Shown: one piece after another, positions 1 to 13,900 of the stretch
Numbering within the stretch: position 1 is the first letter of the stretch
Layout of the letters: each line of letters opens with the position of its first letter
Assembly: GCA_021464245.1 (NCBI GenBank)
Contig: JADCRB010000016.1
Span: forward strand, 9,123,879-9,187,878
DNA length: 64,000 nucleotides
Reading direction: 5' to 3'
Origin: Carallia brachiata
Taxonomy: Eukaryota; Streptophyta; Magnoliopsida; Malpighiales; Rhizophoraceae
Made by a program: the position numbers and the translations under genes
The notes under the pieces: model-generated
What the model was told of the DNA's origin: nothing
The model's input: only the letters and a program-made list of their open reading frames with translations
Database searches by the model: none

Positions 1-3000
1 AACCGACCAAGGAACGGATTGTTGGCACCTCGGACCGGCTCTCGTAGAATGCGCGTGGACATGGGCTGGGCATGTCCACCAGCAAGGTGGTGGGAAAATC
101 GGCTAAGGCATTGGCCACCGAAGAAGGCTTGAAAACGGCCAATGAACGGATTGTTGGCAACTCGCACCAACTCGTCGAATGGGCGAGTGCTGGCCATGTC
201 AGCAAGCCAGGCGACGGGAAAATCGGCCGGGGCATGAAACCGACCAAGGAACGGATTGTTGGCACCTCGGACCGGCTCTCGTAGAATGCGCGTGGACATG
301 GGCTGGGCATGTCCACCAGCAAGGTGGTGGGAAAATCGGCTAAGGCATTGGCCACCGAAGAAGGCTTGAAAACGGCCAATGAACGGATTGTTGGCAACTC
401 GCACCAACTCGTCGAATGGGCGAGTGCTGGCCATGTCAGCAAGCCAGGCGACGGGAAAATCGGCCGGGGCATGAAACCGACCAAGGAACGGATTGTTGGC
501 ACCTCGGACCGGCTCTCGTAGAATGCGCGTGGACATGGGCTGGGCATGTCCACCAGCAAGGTGGTGGGAAAATCGGCTAAGGCATTGGCCACCGAAGAAG
601 GCTTGAAAACGGCCAATGAACGGATTGTTGGCAACTCGCACCAACTCGTCGAATGGGCGAGTGCTGGCCATGTCAGCAAGCCAGGCGACGGGAAAATCGG
701 CCGGGGCATGAAACCGACCAAGGAACGGATTGTTGGCACCTCGGACCGGCTCTCGTAGAATGCGCGTGGACATGGGCTGGGCATGTCCACCAGCAAGGTG
801 GTGGGAAAATCGGCTAAGGCATTGGCCACCGAAGAAGGCTTGAAAACGGCCAATGAACGGATTGTTGGCAACTCGCACCAACTCGTCGAATGGGCGAGTG
901 CTGGCCATGTCAGCAAGCCAGGCGACGGGAAAATCGGCCGGGGCATGAAACCGACCAAGGAACGGATTGTTGGCACCTCGGACCGGCTCTCGTAGAATGC
1001 GCGTGGACATGGGCTGGGCATGTCCACCAGCAAGGTGGTGGGAAAATCGGCTAAGGCATTGGCCACCGAAGAAGGCTTGAAAACGGCCAATGAACGGATT
1101 TTTGGCAACTCGCACCAACTCGTCGAATGGGCGAGTGCTGGCCATGTCAGCAAGCCAGGCGACGGGAAAATCGGCCGGGGCATGAAACCGACCAAGGAAC
1201 GGATTGTTGGCACCTCGGACCGGCTCTCGTAGAATGCGCGTGGACATGGGCTGGGCATGTCCACCAGCAAGGTGGTGGGAAAATCGGCTAAGGCATTGGC
1301 CACCGAAGAAGGCTTGAAAACGGCCAATGAACGGATTGTTGGCAACTCGCACCAACTCGTCGAATGGGCGAGTGCTGGCCATGTCAGCAAGCCAGGCGAC
1401 GGGAAAATCGGCCGGGGCATGAAACCGACCAAGGAACGGATTGTTGGCACCTCGGACCGGCTCTCGTAGAATGCGCGTGGACATGGGCTGGGCATGTCCA
1501 CCAGCAAGGTGGTGGGAAAATCGGCTAAGGCATTGGCCACCGAAGAAGGCTTGAAAACGGCCAATGAACGGATTGTTGGCAACTCGCACCAACTCGTCGA
1601 ATGGGCGAGTGCTGGCCATGTCAGCAACCAGGCGACGGGAAAATCGGCCGGGGCATGAAACCGACCAAGGAACGGATTGTTGGCACCTCGGACCGGCTCT
1701 CGTAGAATGCGCGTGGACATGGGCTGGGCATGTCCACCAGCAAGGTGGTGGGAAAATCGGCTAAGGCATTGGCCACCGAAGAAGGCTTGAAAACGGCCAA
1801 TGAACGGATTGTTGGCAACTCGCACCAACTCGTCGAATGGGCGAGTGCTGGCCATGTCAGCAAGCCGACGGGAAAATCGGCCGGGGCATGAAACCGACCA
1901 AGGAACGGATTGTTGGCACCTCGGACCGGCTCTCGTAGAATGCGCGTGGACATGGGCTGGGCATGTCCACCAGCAAGGTGGTGGGAAAATCGGCTAAGGC
2001 ATTGGCCACCGAAGAAGGCTTGAAAACGGCCAATGAACGGATTGTTGGCAACTCGCACCAACTCGTCGAATGGGCGAGTGCTGGCCATGTCAGCAAGCCA
2101 GGCGACGGGAAAATCGGCCGGGGCATGAAACCGACCAAGGAACGGATTGTTGGCACCTCGGACCGGCTCTCGTAGAATGCGCGTGGACATGGGCTGGGCA
2201 TGTCCACCAGCAAGGTGGTGGGAAAATCGGCTAAGGCATTGGCCACCGAAGAAGGCTTGAAAACGGCCAATGAACGGATTGTTGGCAACTCGCACCAACT
2301 CGTCGAATGGGCGAGTGCTGGCCATGTCAGCAAGCCAGGCGACGGGAAAATCGGCCGGGGCATGAAACCGACCAAGGAACGGATTGTTGGCACCTCGGAC
2401 CGGCTCTCGTAGAATGCGCGTGGACATGGGCTGGGCATGTCCACCAGCAAGGTGGTGGGAAAATCGGCTAAGGCATTGGCCACCGAAGAAGGCTTGAAAA
2501 CGGCCAATGAACGGATTGTTGGCAACTCGCACCAACTCGTCGAATGGGCGAGTGCTGGCCATGTCAGCAAGCCAGGCGACGGGAAAATCGGCCGGGGCAT
2601 GAAACCGACCAAGGAACGGATTGTTGGCACCTCGGACCGGCTCTCGTAGAATGCGCGTGGACATGGGCTGGGCATGTCCACCAGCAAGGTGGTGGGAAAA
2701 TCGGCTAAGGCATTGGCCACCGAAGAAGGCTTGAAAACGGCCAATGAACGGATTGTTGGCAACTCGCACCAACTCGTCGAATGGGCGAGTGCTGGCCATG
2801 TCAGCAAGCCAGGCGACGGGAAAATCGGCCGGGGCATGAAACCGACCAAGGAACGGATTGTTGGCACCTCGGACCGGCTCTCGTAGAATGCGCGTGGACA
2901 TGGGCTGGGCATGTCCACCAGCAAGGTGGTGGGAAAATCGGCTAAGGCATTGGCCACCGAAGAAGGCTTGAAAACGGCCAATGAACGGATTGTTGGCAAC

Positions 3001-6000
3001 TCGCACCAACTCGTCGAATGGGCGAGTGCTGGCCATGTCAGCAAGCCAGGCGACGGGAAAATCGGCCGGGGCATGAAACCGACCAAGGAACGGATTGTTG
3101 GCACCTCGGACCGGCTCTCGTAGAATGCGCGTGGACATGGGCTGGGCATGTCCACCAGCAAGGTGGTGGGAAAATCGGCTAAGGCATTGGCCACCGAAGA
3201 AGGCTTGAAAACGGCCAATGAACGGATTGTTGGCAACTCGCACCAACTCGTCGAATGGGCGAGTGCTGGCCATGTCAGCAAGCCAGGCGACGGAAAATCG
3301 GCCGGGGCATGAAACCGACCAAGGAACGGATTGTTGGCACCTCGGACCGGCTCTCGTAGAATGCGCGTGGACATGGGCTGGGCATGTCCACCAGCAAGGT
3401 GGTGGGAAAATCGGCTAAGGCATTGGCCACCGAAGAAGGCTTGAAAACGGCCAATGAACGGATTGTTGGCAACTCGCACCAACTCGTCGAATGGGCGAGT
3501 GCTGGCCATGTCAGCAAGCCAGGCGACGGGAAAATCGGCCGGGGCATGAAACCGACCAAGGAACGGATTGTTGGCACCTCGGACCGGCTCTCGTAGAATG
3601 CGCGTGGACATGGGCTGGGCATGTCCACCAGGTGGTGGGAAAATCGGCTAAGGCATTGGCCACCGAAGAAGGCTTGAAAACGGCCAATGAACGGATTGTT
3701 GGCAACTCGCACCAACTCGTCGAATGGGCGAGTGCTGGCCATGTCAGCAAGCCAGGCGACGGGAAAATCGGCCGGGGCATGAAACCGACCAAGGAACGGA
3801 TTGTTGGCACCTCGGACCGGCTCTCGTAGAATGCGCGTGGACATGGGCTGGGCATGTCCACCAGCAAGGTGGTGGGAAAATCGGCTAAGGCATTGGCCAC
3901 CGAAGAAGGCTTGAAAACGGCCAATGAACGGATTGTTGGCAACTCGCACCAACTCGTCGAATGGGCGAGTGCTGGCCATGTCAGCAAGCCAGGCGACGGG
4001 AAAATCGGCCGGGGCATGAAACCGACCAAGGAACGGATTGTTGGCACCTCGGACCGGCTCTCGTAGAATGCGCGTGGACATGGGCTGGGCATGTCCACCA
4101 GCAAGGTGGTGGGAAAATCGGCTAAGGCATTGGCCACCGAAGAAGGCTTGAAAACGGCCAATGAACGGATTGTTGGCAACTCGCACCAACTCGTCGAATG
4201 GGCGAGTGCTGGCCATGTCAGCAAGCCAGGCGACGGGAAAATCGGCCGGGGCATGAAACCGACCAAGGAACGGATTGTTGGCACCTCGGACCGGCTCTCG
4301 TAGAATGCGCGTGGACATGGGCTGGGCATGTCCACCAGCAAGGTGGTGGGAAAATCGGCTAAGGCATTGGCCACCGAAGAAGGCTTGAAAACGGCCAATG
4401 AACGGATTGTTGGCAACTCGCACCAACTCGTCGAATGGGCGAGTGCTGGCCATGTCAGCAAGCCAGGCGACGGGAAAATCGGCCGGGGCATGAAACCGAC
4501 CAAGGAACGGATTGTTGGCACCTCGGACCGGCTCTCGTAGAATGCGTGGACATGGGCTTGTCCAGCAAGGTGGTGGGAAAATCGGCTAAGGCATTGGCCA
4601 CCGAAGAAGGCTTGAAAACGGCCAATGAACGGATTGTTGGCAACTCGCACCAACTCGTCGAATGGGCGAGTGCTGGCCATGTCAGCAAGCCAGGCGACGG
4701 GAAAATCGGCCGGGGCATGAAACCGACCAAGGAACGGATTGTTGGCACCTCGGACCGGCTCTCGTAGAATGCGCGTGGACATGGGCTGGGCATGTCCACC
4801 AGCAAGGTGGTGGGAAAATCGGCTAAGGCATTGGCCACCGAAGAAGGCTTGAAAACGGCCAATGAACGGATTGTTGGCAACTCGCACCAACTCGTCGAAT
4901 GGGCGAGTGCTGGCCATGTCAGCAAGCCAGGCGACGGGAAAATCGGCCGGGCATGAAACCGACCAAGGAACGGATTGTTGGCACCTCGGACCGGCTCTCG
5001 TAGAATGCGCGTGGACATGGGCTGGGCATGTCCACCAGCAAGGTGGTGGGAAAATCGGCTAAGGCATTGGCCACCGAAGAAGGCTTGAAAACGGCCAATG
5101 AACGGATTGTTGGCAACTCGCACCAACTCGTCGAATGGGCGAGTGCTGGCCATGTCAGCAAGCCAGGCGACGGGAAAATCGGCCGGGGCATGAAACCGAC
5201 CAAGGAACGGATTGTTGGCACCTCGGACCGGCTCTCGTAGAATGCGCGTGGACATGGGCTGGGCATGTCCACCAGCAAGGTGGTGGGAAAATCGGCTAAG
5301 GCATTGGCCACCGAAGAAGGCTTGAAAACGGCCAATGAACGGATTGTTGGCAACTCGCACCAACTCGTCGAATGGGCGAGTGCTGGCCATGTCAGCAAGC
5401 CAGGCGACGGGAAAATCGGCCGGGGCATGAAACCGACCAAGGAACGGATTGTTGGCACCTCGGACCGGCTCTCGTAGAATGCGCGTGGACATGGGCTGGG
5501 CATGTCCACCAGCAAGGTGGTGGGAAAATCGGCTAAGGCATTGGCCACCGAAGAAGGCTTGAAAACGGCCAATGAACGGATTGTTGGCAACTCGCACCAA
5601 CTCGTCGAATGGGCGAGTGCTGGCCATGTCAGCAAGCCAGGCGACGGGAAAATCGGCCGGGGCATGAAACCGACCAAGGAACGGATTGTTGGCACCTCGG
5701 ACCGGCTCTCGTAGAATGCGCGTGGACATGGGCTGGGCATGTCCACCAGCAAGGTGGTGGGAAAATCGGCTAAGGCATTGGCCACCGAAGAAGGCTTGAA
5801 AACGGCCAATGAACGGATTGTTGGCAACTCGCACCAACTCGTCGAATGGGCGAGTGCTGGCCATGTCAGCAAGCCAGGCGACGGGAAAATCGGCCGGGGC
5901 ATGAAACCGACCAAGGAACGGATTGTTGGCACCTCGGACCGGCTCTCGTAGAATGCGCGTGGACATGGGCTGGGCATGTCCACCAGCAAGGTGGTGGGAA

Positions 6001-7050
6001 AATCGGCTAAGGCATTGGCCACCGAAGAAGGCTTGAAAACGGCCAATGAACGGATTGTTGGCAACTCGCACCAACTCGTCGAATGGGCGAGTGCTGGCCA
6101 TGTCAGCAAGCCAGGCGACGGGAAAATCGGCCGGGGCATGAAACCGACCAAGGAACGGATTGTTGGCACCTCGGACCGGCTCTCGTAGAATGCGCGTGGA
6201 CATGGGCTGGGCATGTCCACCAGCAAGGTGGTGGGAAAATCGGCTAAGGCATTGGCCACCGAAGAAGGCTTGAAAACGGCCAATGAACGGATTGTTGGCA
6301 ACTCGCACCAACTCGTCGAATGGGCGAGTGCTGGCCATGTCAGCAAGCCAGGCGACGGGAAAATCGGCCGGGCATGAAACCGACCAAGGAACGGATTGTT
6401 GGCACCTCGGACCGGCTCTCGTAGAGCGCGTGGGGACATGGGCTGGGCATGTCCACCAGCAAGGTGGTGGGAAAATCGGCTAAGGCATTGGCCACCGAAG
6501 AAGGCTTGAAAACGGCCAATGAACGGATTGTTGGCAACTCGCACCAACTCGTCGAATGGGCGAGTGCTGGCCATGTCAGCAAGCCAGGCGACGGGAAAAT
6601 CGGCCGGGGCATGAAACCGACCAAGGAACGGATTGTTGGCACCTCGGACCGGCTCTCGTAGAATGCGCGTGGACATGGGCTGGGCATGTCCACCAGCAAG
6701 GTGGTGGGAAAATCGGCTAAGGCATTGGCCACCGAAGAAGGCTTGAAAACGGCCAATGAACGGATTGTTGGCAACTCGCACCAACTCGTCGAATGGGCGA
6801 GTGCTGGCCATGTCAGCAAGCCAGGCGACGGGAAAATCGGCCGGGGCATGAAACCGACCAAGGAACGGATTGTTGGCACCTCGGACCGGCTCTCGTAGAA
6901 TGCGCGTGGACATGGGCTGGGCATGTCCACCAGCAAGGTGGTGGGAAAATCGGCGAAGGCATTGGCCACCGAAGAAGGCTTGAAAACGGCCAATGAACGG
7001 ATTGTTGGCAACTCGCACCAACTCGTCGAATGGGCGAGTGCTGGCCATGT
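1..7050. repeat. 237-bp satellite array, homogeneous part
   Basis: Tandem head-to-tail units of 237 bp, shown by the same start recurring at 72, 309, 546, 783, 1020 and 1257. Units are nearly identical; a single G-to-T change sits near 1101 and short private deletions occur near 1627, 1863, 3293 and 4540. Each unit is two related halves that both begin AACGGATTGTTGGCA: a 132-bp half (13-144 in the first unit) and a 105-bp half (145-249). The 132-bp half carries a hairpin with arms TGGACATG and CATGTCCA around a 7-nt loop, followed directly by a CCACC/GGTGG stem. High uniformity implies recent homogenisation by unequal exchange or gene conversion, or collapse during assembly. It is satellite DNA; no coding role is supported. 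Confidence 0.97.
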
Positions 7051-10000
7051 CAGCAAGCCAGGCGGAAAATCGGCCGGGGCATGAAACCGACCAAGGAACG
7101 GATTGTTGGCACCTCGGACCGGCTCTCGTAGAATGCGCGGGACAGGGCTGGGCGTCCACCAGCGGTGGGAAAATCGGCAAGGCATTGGCCACCGAAGAAG
7201 GCTTGAAAACGGCCAATGAACGGATTGTTGGCAACTCGCACCAACTCGTCGAATGGGCGAGTGCTGGCCATGTCAGCAAGCCAGGCGACGGGAAAATCGG
7301 CCGGGGCATGAAACCGACCAAGGAACGGATTGTTGGCACCTCGGACCGGCTCGTAGAATGCGCGTGGACATGGGCTGGGCATGTCCACCAGCAAGGTGGT
7401 GGGAAAATCGGCAAGGCATTGGCCACCGAAGAAGGCTTGAAAACGGCCAATGAACGGATTGTTGGCACTCGCACCAACTCGTCGAATGGGCGAGTGCTGG
7501 CCATGTCAGCAAGCCAGGCGACGGGAAAATCGGCCGGGGCATGAAACCGACCAAGGAACGGATTGTTGGCACCTCGGACCGGCTCTCGTAGAATGCGCGT
7601 GGACATGGGCTGGGCATGTCCACCAGCAAGGTGGTGGGAAAATCGGCAAGGCATTGGCCACCGAAGAAGGCTTGAAAACGGCCAATGAACGGATTGTTGG
7701 CAACTCGCACCAACTCGTCGAATGGGCGAGTGCTGGCCATGTCAGCAAGCCGAGCGACGGGAAAATCGGCCGGGGCATGAAACCGACCAAGGAACGGATT
7801 GTTGGCACCTCGGACCGGCTCTCGTAGAATGCGCGTGGACATGGGCTGGGCATGTCCACCAGCAAGGGGTGGGAAAATCGGCAAGGCATTGGCCACCGAA
7901 GAAGGCTTGAAAACGGCCAATGAACGGATTGTTGGCAACTCGCACCAAACTCGTCGAACGGACGTGTGCTGGCCATGTCAGCAANAAAATCGGCCGGGCA
8001 TGAAACCGACCAAGGAACGGATTGTTGGCACCTCGAACCGGCTCTCGTAGAATGCGCGTGGACATGGGCTGGGCATGTCCACCAGCAATGGTGTGGAAAA
8101 TCGGCTAAGGCATTGGCCACCGAAGAAGGCTTGAAAACGGCCAATGAACGGATTGTTGGCAACTCGCACCAACTCGTCAAATGGGCGAGTGCTGGCCATG
8201 TCAGCAGCCAGGCGACGGGAAAATCGGCCGGGGCATGAAACCGACCAAGGAACGGATTGTTGGCACCTCGACCGGCTCTCGTAGAATGCGCGTGGACATG
8301 GGCTGGGCATGTCCACCAGCAAGGTGGTGGGAAAATCGGCTAAGGCATTGGCCACCGAAGAAGGCTTGAAAACGGCCAATGAACGGATTGTTGGCAACTC
8401 GCACCAACTCGTCGATGGGCGAGTGCTGGCCATTCAGCAAGCCAGGCGACGGGAAAATCGGCCGGGGCATGAAACCGACCAAGGAACGGATTGTTGGCAC
8501 CTCGGACCGGCTCTCGTAGAATGCGCGTGGACATGGGCTGGGCATGTCCACCAGCAAGGTGGTGGGAAAATCGGCTAAGGCATTGGCCACCGAAGAAGGC
8601 TTGAAAACGGCCAATGAACGGATTGTTGGCAACTCGCACCAACTCGTCGAATGGGCGAGTGCTGGCCATGTCAGCAAGCCAGGCGACGGGAAAATCGGCC
8701 GGGGCATGAAACCGACCAAGGAACGGATTGTTGGCACCTCGGACGGCTCTCGTAGAATGCGCGTGGACATGGGCTGGGCATGTCCACCAGCAAGGTGGTG
8801 GGAAAATCGGCTAAGGCATTGGCCACCGAAGAAGGCTTGAAAACGGCCAATGAACGAATTGTTGGCAACTCGAACCAACTCGTCGAATGCGCGAGTGCTG
8901 GCCATGTCAGCAAGCCAGGCGACAAATCGGGGGCATGAAACCGACCAAGGAACGGATTGTTGGCACCTCGACCGGCTCTCGTAGAATGCTGCGTGGACAT
9001 GGGCTAGGCATGTCAGGCTTGAAAACGGCCAATGAACGGATTGTTGGAACTCGTACCAACTCGTCGAATGGGCGAGTGCTGGCCATGTCAGCAAGCCAGG
9101 CGACGGGAAAATCGGCCGGGGCATGAAACCGACCAAGGAACGGATTGTTGGCACCTCGGACCGGCTCTCGTAGAATGCGCGTGGACATGGGCTGGGCATG
9201 TCCACCAGCAAAGTGGTGGGAAAATCGGGTAAGGCATTGGCCACCGAAGAAGGCTTGAAAACGGCCAATGAACGGATTGTTGGCAACTCGCACCAACTCG
9301 TCAAATGGGCGAGTGCTGGCCATGTCAGCAAGCCAGGCGACGGGAAAATCGGCCGGGGCATGAAACCGACCAAGGAACGGATTGTTGGCACCTCGGACCG
9401 GCTCTCGTAGAATGCGCGTGGACATGGGCTGGGCATGTCCACCAGCAAGGTGGTGGGAAAATCGGCTAATTGGCCACCGAAGAAGGCTTGAAAACGGCCA
9501 ATGAACGGATTGTTGGCAACTCGCACCAACTCGTCAATGGGCGAGTGCTGGCCATGTCAGCAAGCCAGGCGACGGGAAAATCGGCCGGGGCATGAAACCG
9601 ACCAAGGAACGGATTGTTGGCATCTCGGACCGGCTCTCGTAGAATGCGCGTGGACATGGGCTGGGCATGTCCACCAGCAAGGTGGTGGGAAAATCGGCTA
9701 AGGCATTGGCCACCGAAGAAGGCTTGAAAACGGCCAATGAACGGATTGTTGGCAACTCGCACCAACTCGTCAAATGGGCGAGTGCTGGCCATGTCAGCAA
9801 GCCAGGCGACGGGAAAATCGGCCGGGCATGAAACCGACCAAGGAACGGATTGTTGGCACCTCGAACCGGCTCTCGTAGAATGCGCGTGGACATGGGCTGG
9901 GCATGTCCACCAGCAAGGTGGTGGGAAAATCGGCTAAGGCATTGGCCACCGAAGAAGGCTTGAAAATGGCCAATGAACGGATTGTTGGCAACACGCACCA

Positions 10001-10982
10001 ACTCGTCGACTGGGCGAGTGCTGGCCATGTCAGCAAGCCAGGCGACGGGAAAATCGGCCGGGGCATGAAACCGACCAAGGAACGGATTGTTGGCACCTCG
10101 GACCGGCTCTCGTAGAATGCGCGTGGACATGGGCTGGGCATGTCCACCAGCAAGGTGGTGGGAAAATCGGCTAAGGCATTGGCCACCGAAGAAGGCTTGA
10201 AAACGGCCAATGAACGAATTGTTGGCAACTCGAACCAACTCGTCGAATGCGCGAGTGCTGGCCATGTCAGCAAGCCAGGCGACGGAAAATCGGCCGGGGC
10301 ATGAAACCGACCAAGGAACGGATTGTTGGCACCTCGGACCGGCTCTCGTAGAATGCGCGTGGACATGGGCTGGGCATGTCAGGCTTGAAAACGGCCAATG
10401 AACGGATTGTTGGGAACTCGTACCAACTCGTCGAATGGGCGAGTGCTGGCCATGTCAGCAAGCCAGGCGACGGGAAAATCGGCCGGGGCATGAAACCGAC
10501 CAAGGAACGGATTGTTGGCACCTCAACCGGCTCTCGTAGAATGCGGTGACATGGGCTGGGCATGTCCACCAGCAAAATGGTGGGAAAATCGGGTAAGGCA
10601 TTGGCCACCGAAGAAGGCTTGAAAACGGCCAATGAACGGATTGTTGGCAACTCGCACCAACTCGTCAAATGGGCGAGTGCTGGCCATGTAGCAAGCCAGG
10701 CGACGGGAAAATCGGCCGGGGCATGAAACCGACCAAGGAACGGATTGTTGGCACCTCGGACCGGCTCTCGTAGAATGCGCGTGGACATGGGCTGGGCATG
10801 TCCACCAGCAAGGTGGTGGGAAAATCGGCTAAGGCATTGGCCACCGAAGAAGGCTTGAAAACGGCCAATGAACGGATTGTTGGCAACTCGCACCAACTCG
10901 TCAAATGGGCGAGTGCTGGCCATGTCAGCAAGCCAGGCGACGGGAAAATCGGCCGGGGCATGAAACCGACCAAGGAACGGAT
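7050..10982. repeat. 237-bp satellite array, indel-rich part
   Basis: Same 237-bp unit as to the left, but many units have private 1-8 bp deletions (for example 7136-7175, where several small losses cluster). Single Ns stand at 7985 and 10983. Two segments, 8850-9500 and 10210-10870, share the same rare variants: CGAATTGTTGG, GAATGCGCGAG, a ~48-bp deletion ending in CATGTCAGGCTT, and an AAATCGGGTAAGG variant. They are offset by about 1360 bp, so they form a genuine higher-order duplication. Private indels may be sequencing or consensus errors; the shared ones are real. Confidence 0.9.
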
Positions 10983-10983
10983 N

Positions 10984-13900
10984 AACGGATTGTTGGCACC
11001 TCAGACCGGCTCTCGTAGAATAGAATGCGCGTGGACATGGGCTGGGATGTCCACCAGCAATGGTGGTGGGAAAATCGACTAAGGCATTGGCCACCGAAGA
11101 AGGAATTGAAAACGGCCAATGAACGGATTGTTGGCAACTCGCACCAAATCGTCGTATGGGCGAGTGCTGGCCATGTCAGCAAGCCAGGCGACGGGAAAAT
11201 CTGCCGGGGCATAAAACCTACCATGGAACGGATTGTTGGCACCTCGGACTGGCTCTCATAGAATGCGCGTGGACATGGGCTGGGCATGTCCACCAGCAAG
11301 GTGGTGGGAAAATCGGCGAAGGCATTGGCCACCGAAGAAGGCTTAAAAACGGCCCATGAACGGATTGTTGGCGACTCGCACCAACTCATCGAATGTGCGA
11401 GTGCTGGCCATGTCAGCAAGCCAGGCGATGGGAAAATCAGCCAGGGTATAAAACCGACCAACGAACGGATTGTTGGCACCTTGGACCAGCTCTCGTAGAA
11501 TGCGCGTGGACATGGGCTGGGCATGTCCACTAGTAAGGTGGCGGGAAAATCGGCTAAGGCATTGGCCACCGAAGAAGGCTTGAAAACGGCCAATGAACGG
11601 ATTGTTGGCAACTCGCACCAACTCGTCGAATGGGCGAGTGCTGGCCATGTCAGCAAGCCATGCGACGGGAAAATCGGCCGGGGCATGAAACCGACCAAGG
11701 AACGGATTGCTGGAACTTCGGACCGGCTCTCGTAGAATGCGAGTTGACATGGGCTGGGCATGTCCACGAGCAAGGTGGTGGGAAAATCAGCTAAGGCATT
11801 GGCCACCGAAGAAGGCTTGAAAACAGGCAATGAACGGATTGTTGGCAACTCGCACCAACTCGTCGAATGGGCGAGTACTGGCCATGTCAGCAAGCCAGGC
11901 GACGGGAAAATCGGCCGGGGCATGAAACCGACCAAGGAACGGATTGTTGGCACCTCAGACCGGCTCTCGTAGAATGCGCGTGGACATGGGCTGGGCATGT
12001 CCACCAGCAAGGTGGTGGGAAAATCGACTAAGGCATTGGCCACCGAAGAAGGCTTGAAAACGGCCAATGAACGGATTGTTGGCAACTCGCACCAACTCAT
12101 CGTATGGGCGAGTGCTGGCCATGTCAGCAAGCCAGGCGACGGGAAAATCTGCCGGGGCATAAAACCTACCATGGAACGGATTGTTGGCACCTCGGACTGG
12201 CTCTCATAGAATGCGCGTGGACATGGGCTGGGCATGTCCACTAGTAAGGTGGCGGGAAAATCGGCTAAGGCATTGGCCACCGAAGAAGGCTTGAAAACGG
12301 CCAATGAACTGATTGTTGGCAACTCGCACTAACTCGTCGAATGGGCGAGTGCTGGACATGTCAGCAAGCCAGGCGACGGCAAAATCGGCGGGGGCATGAA
12401 ACCGTCCAAGGAACGGATTGTTGGCTCCTCGGACCGGCTCTCGTAGAATGCCTGTGGACATGGGCTGGGCATGTCCACCAGCAAGGTGGTGGGAAAATCC
12501 GCGAAGGCATTAGCCACCGAAGAAGGCTTGAAAACGGCCAAAGAACGGATTGTTGGCAACTCGCACGAACTTGTCGAATGGGCGAGTGCTAGCCATGTCA
12601 GCAAGCTAGGAGATGGGAAAATCGGCTAGGGCATGAAACCGACCAAGGAACGGATTGTTGGCACCTCGGACCGGCTCTCGTAGAATGCACGTGGACATGG
12701 ACTGGGCATGTCCACCAGCAAGGTGGTGGGAAAATCGGCGAACGCATTGGCCACCGAAGAAGGCTTGAAAACGGCCTATGAACGGATTGATGGCAGCTCG
12801 CACCAACTCGTCAAATGGGCGAGTGCTGGCCATGTCAGCAAGCCAGGCGATGGGTAAAATCGGACAAGGCATGAAACTGGCCAAGGAACGGATTGTTGGC
12901 ACCTCAGACTGGCTCTCGTAGAATGCACGTGGACATGGGCTGGGCATGTCCACCAGCAAGGTGGTGGGAAAATCGGTGAAGGCATTGGCCACCGAAGAAG
13001 GCTTGAAAACGGCCAATGAACGGATTGTTGGCGACTCGCACCAACTCGTCGAATGGGCGAGTGCTGGCCATATCAGCAAGCCAGGCGATGGCAAAATCGG
13101 CCAGGGCATGAAACCGACCAACGAACGGATTGTTGGCACCTCGGACCGGCTCTCGTAGAATGCGCGTGGACATGGGCTGGGCATGTCCACTAGTAAGGTG
13201 GTGGGAAAATCGGCTAAGGCATTGGCCACCGAAGAAGCCTTGAAAACGGCCAATGAACGGATTGTTGGTAACTCGCACTAACTCGCCGAATGGGCGAGTG
13301 CAAGACATGTCAGCAAGCCAGGCGACGGGAAAATCGGCCGGGGCATGAAACCGACCAAGGAACGGATTGTTGGCACCTCGGACCGGCTCTCGTAGAATGC
13401 CCGTGGACGTGGGCTGGGCATGTCCACCAGCAAGGTGGTGGGAAAATCGGCGAAGGCATTAGCCACCGAAGAAGGCTTGAAAACGGCCAAAGAACGGATT
13501 GTTGGCAACCCGCACGAACTCGTCGAATGGGCGAGTGCTAGCCATGTTAGCAAGCCAGGCGATGGGAAAATAGGCTAGGGCATGAAACCGACCAAGGAAC
13601 GAATTGTTGGCACCTCGGACCGGCTCTCGTAGAATGCGCGTGGACATGGGCTGGGCATGTCCACTAGTAAGGTGGTGGGAAAATCGGCTAAGGCATTGGC
13701 CACCGAAGAAGGCTTGAAAACGGCCAATGAACGGATTGTTGGCAACTCGCACCAACTCGTCGAATAGGCAAGTGCTGGCCATGTCAGCAAGCCAGGCGAG
13801 GGGAAAATCGGCCAGGGCATGAAACCGACCAACGAACAGATTGTTGGCACCTCGGACCGGCTCTCGTAGAATGCGTGTGGACATGGGCTGGGCATGTCCA

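Noticed and set aside
72..9410. Repeated 70-aa plus-strand ORF as a small-protein gene family
   Set aside because: It is simply the satellite unit read in one frame; it does not survive in the diverged edge and resembles no known protein.
1621..9529. Minus-strand ORFs of 392-911 codons across the satellite
   Set aside because: The unit is 237 bp, exactly 79 codons, so any frame without a stop in one unit stays open across the array; breaks coincide with indels. The same holds for the 70-codon plus-strand ORF ending in TAG in each unit. No protein features are present.
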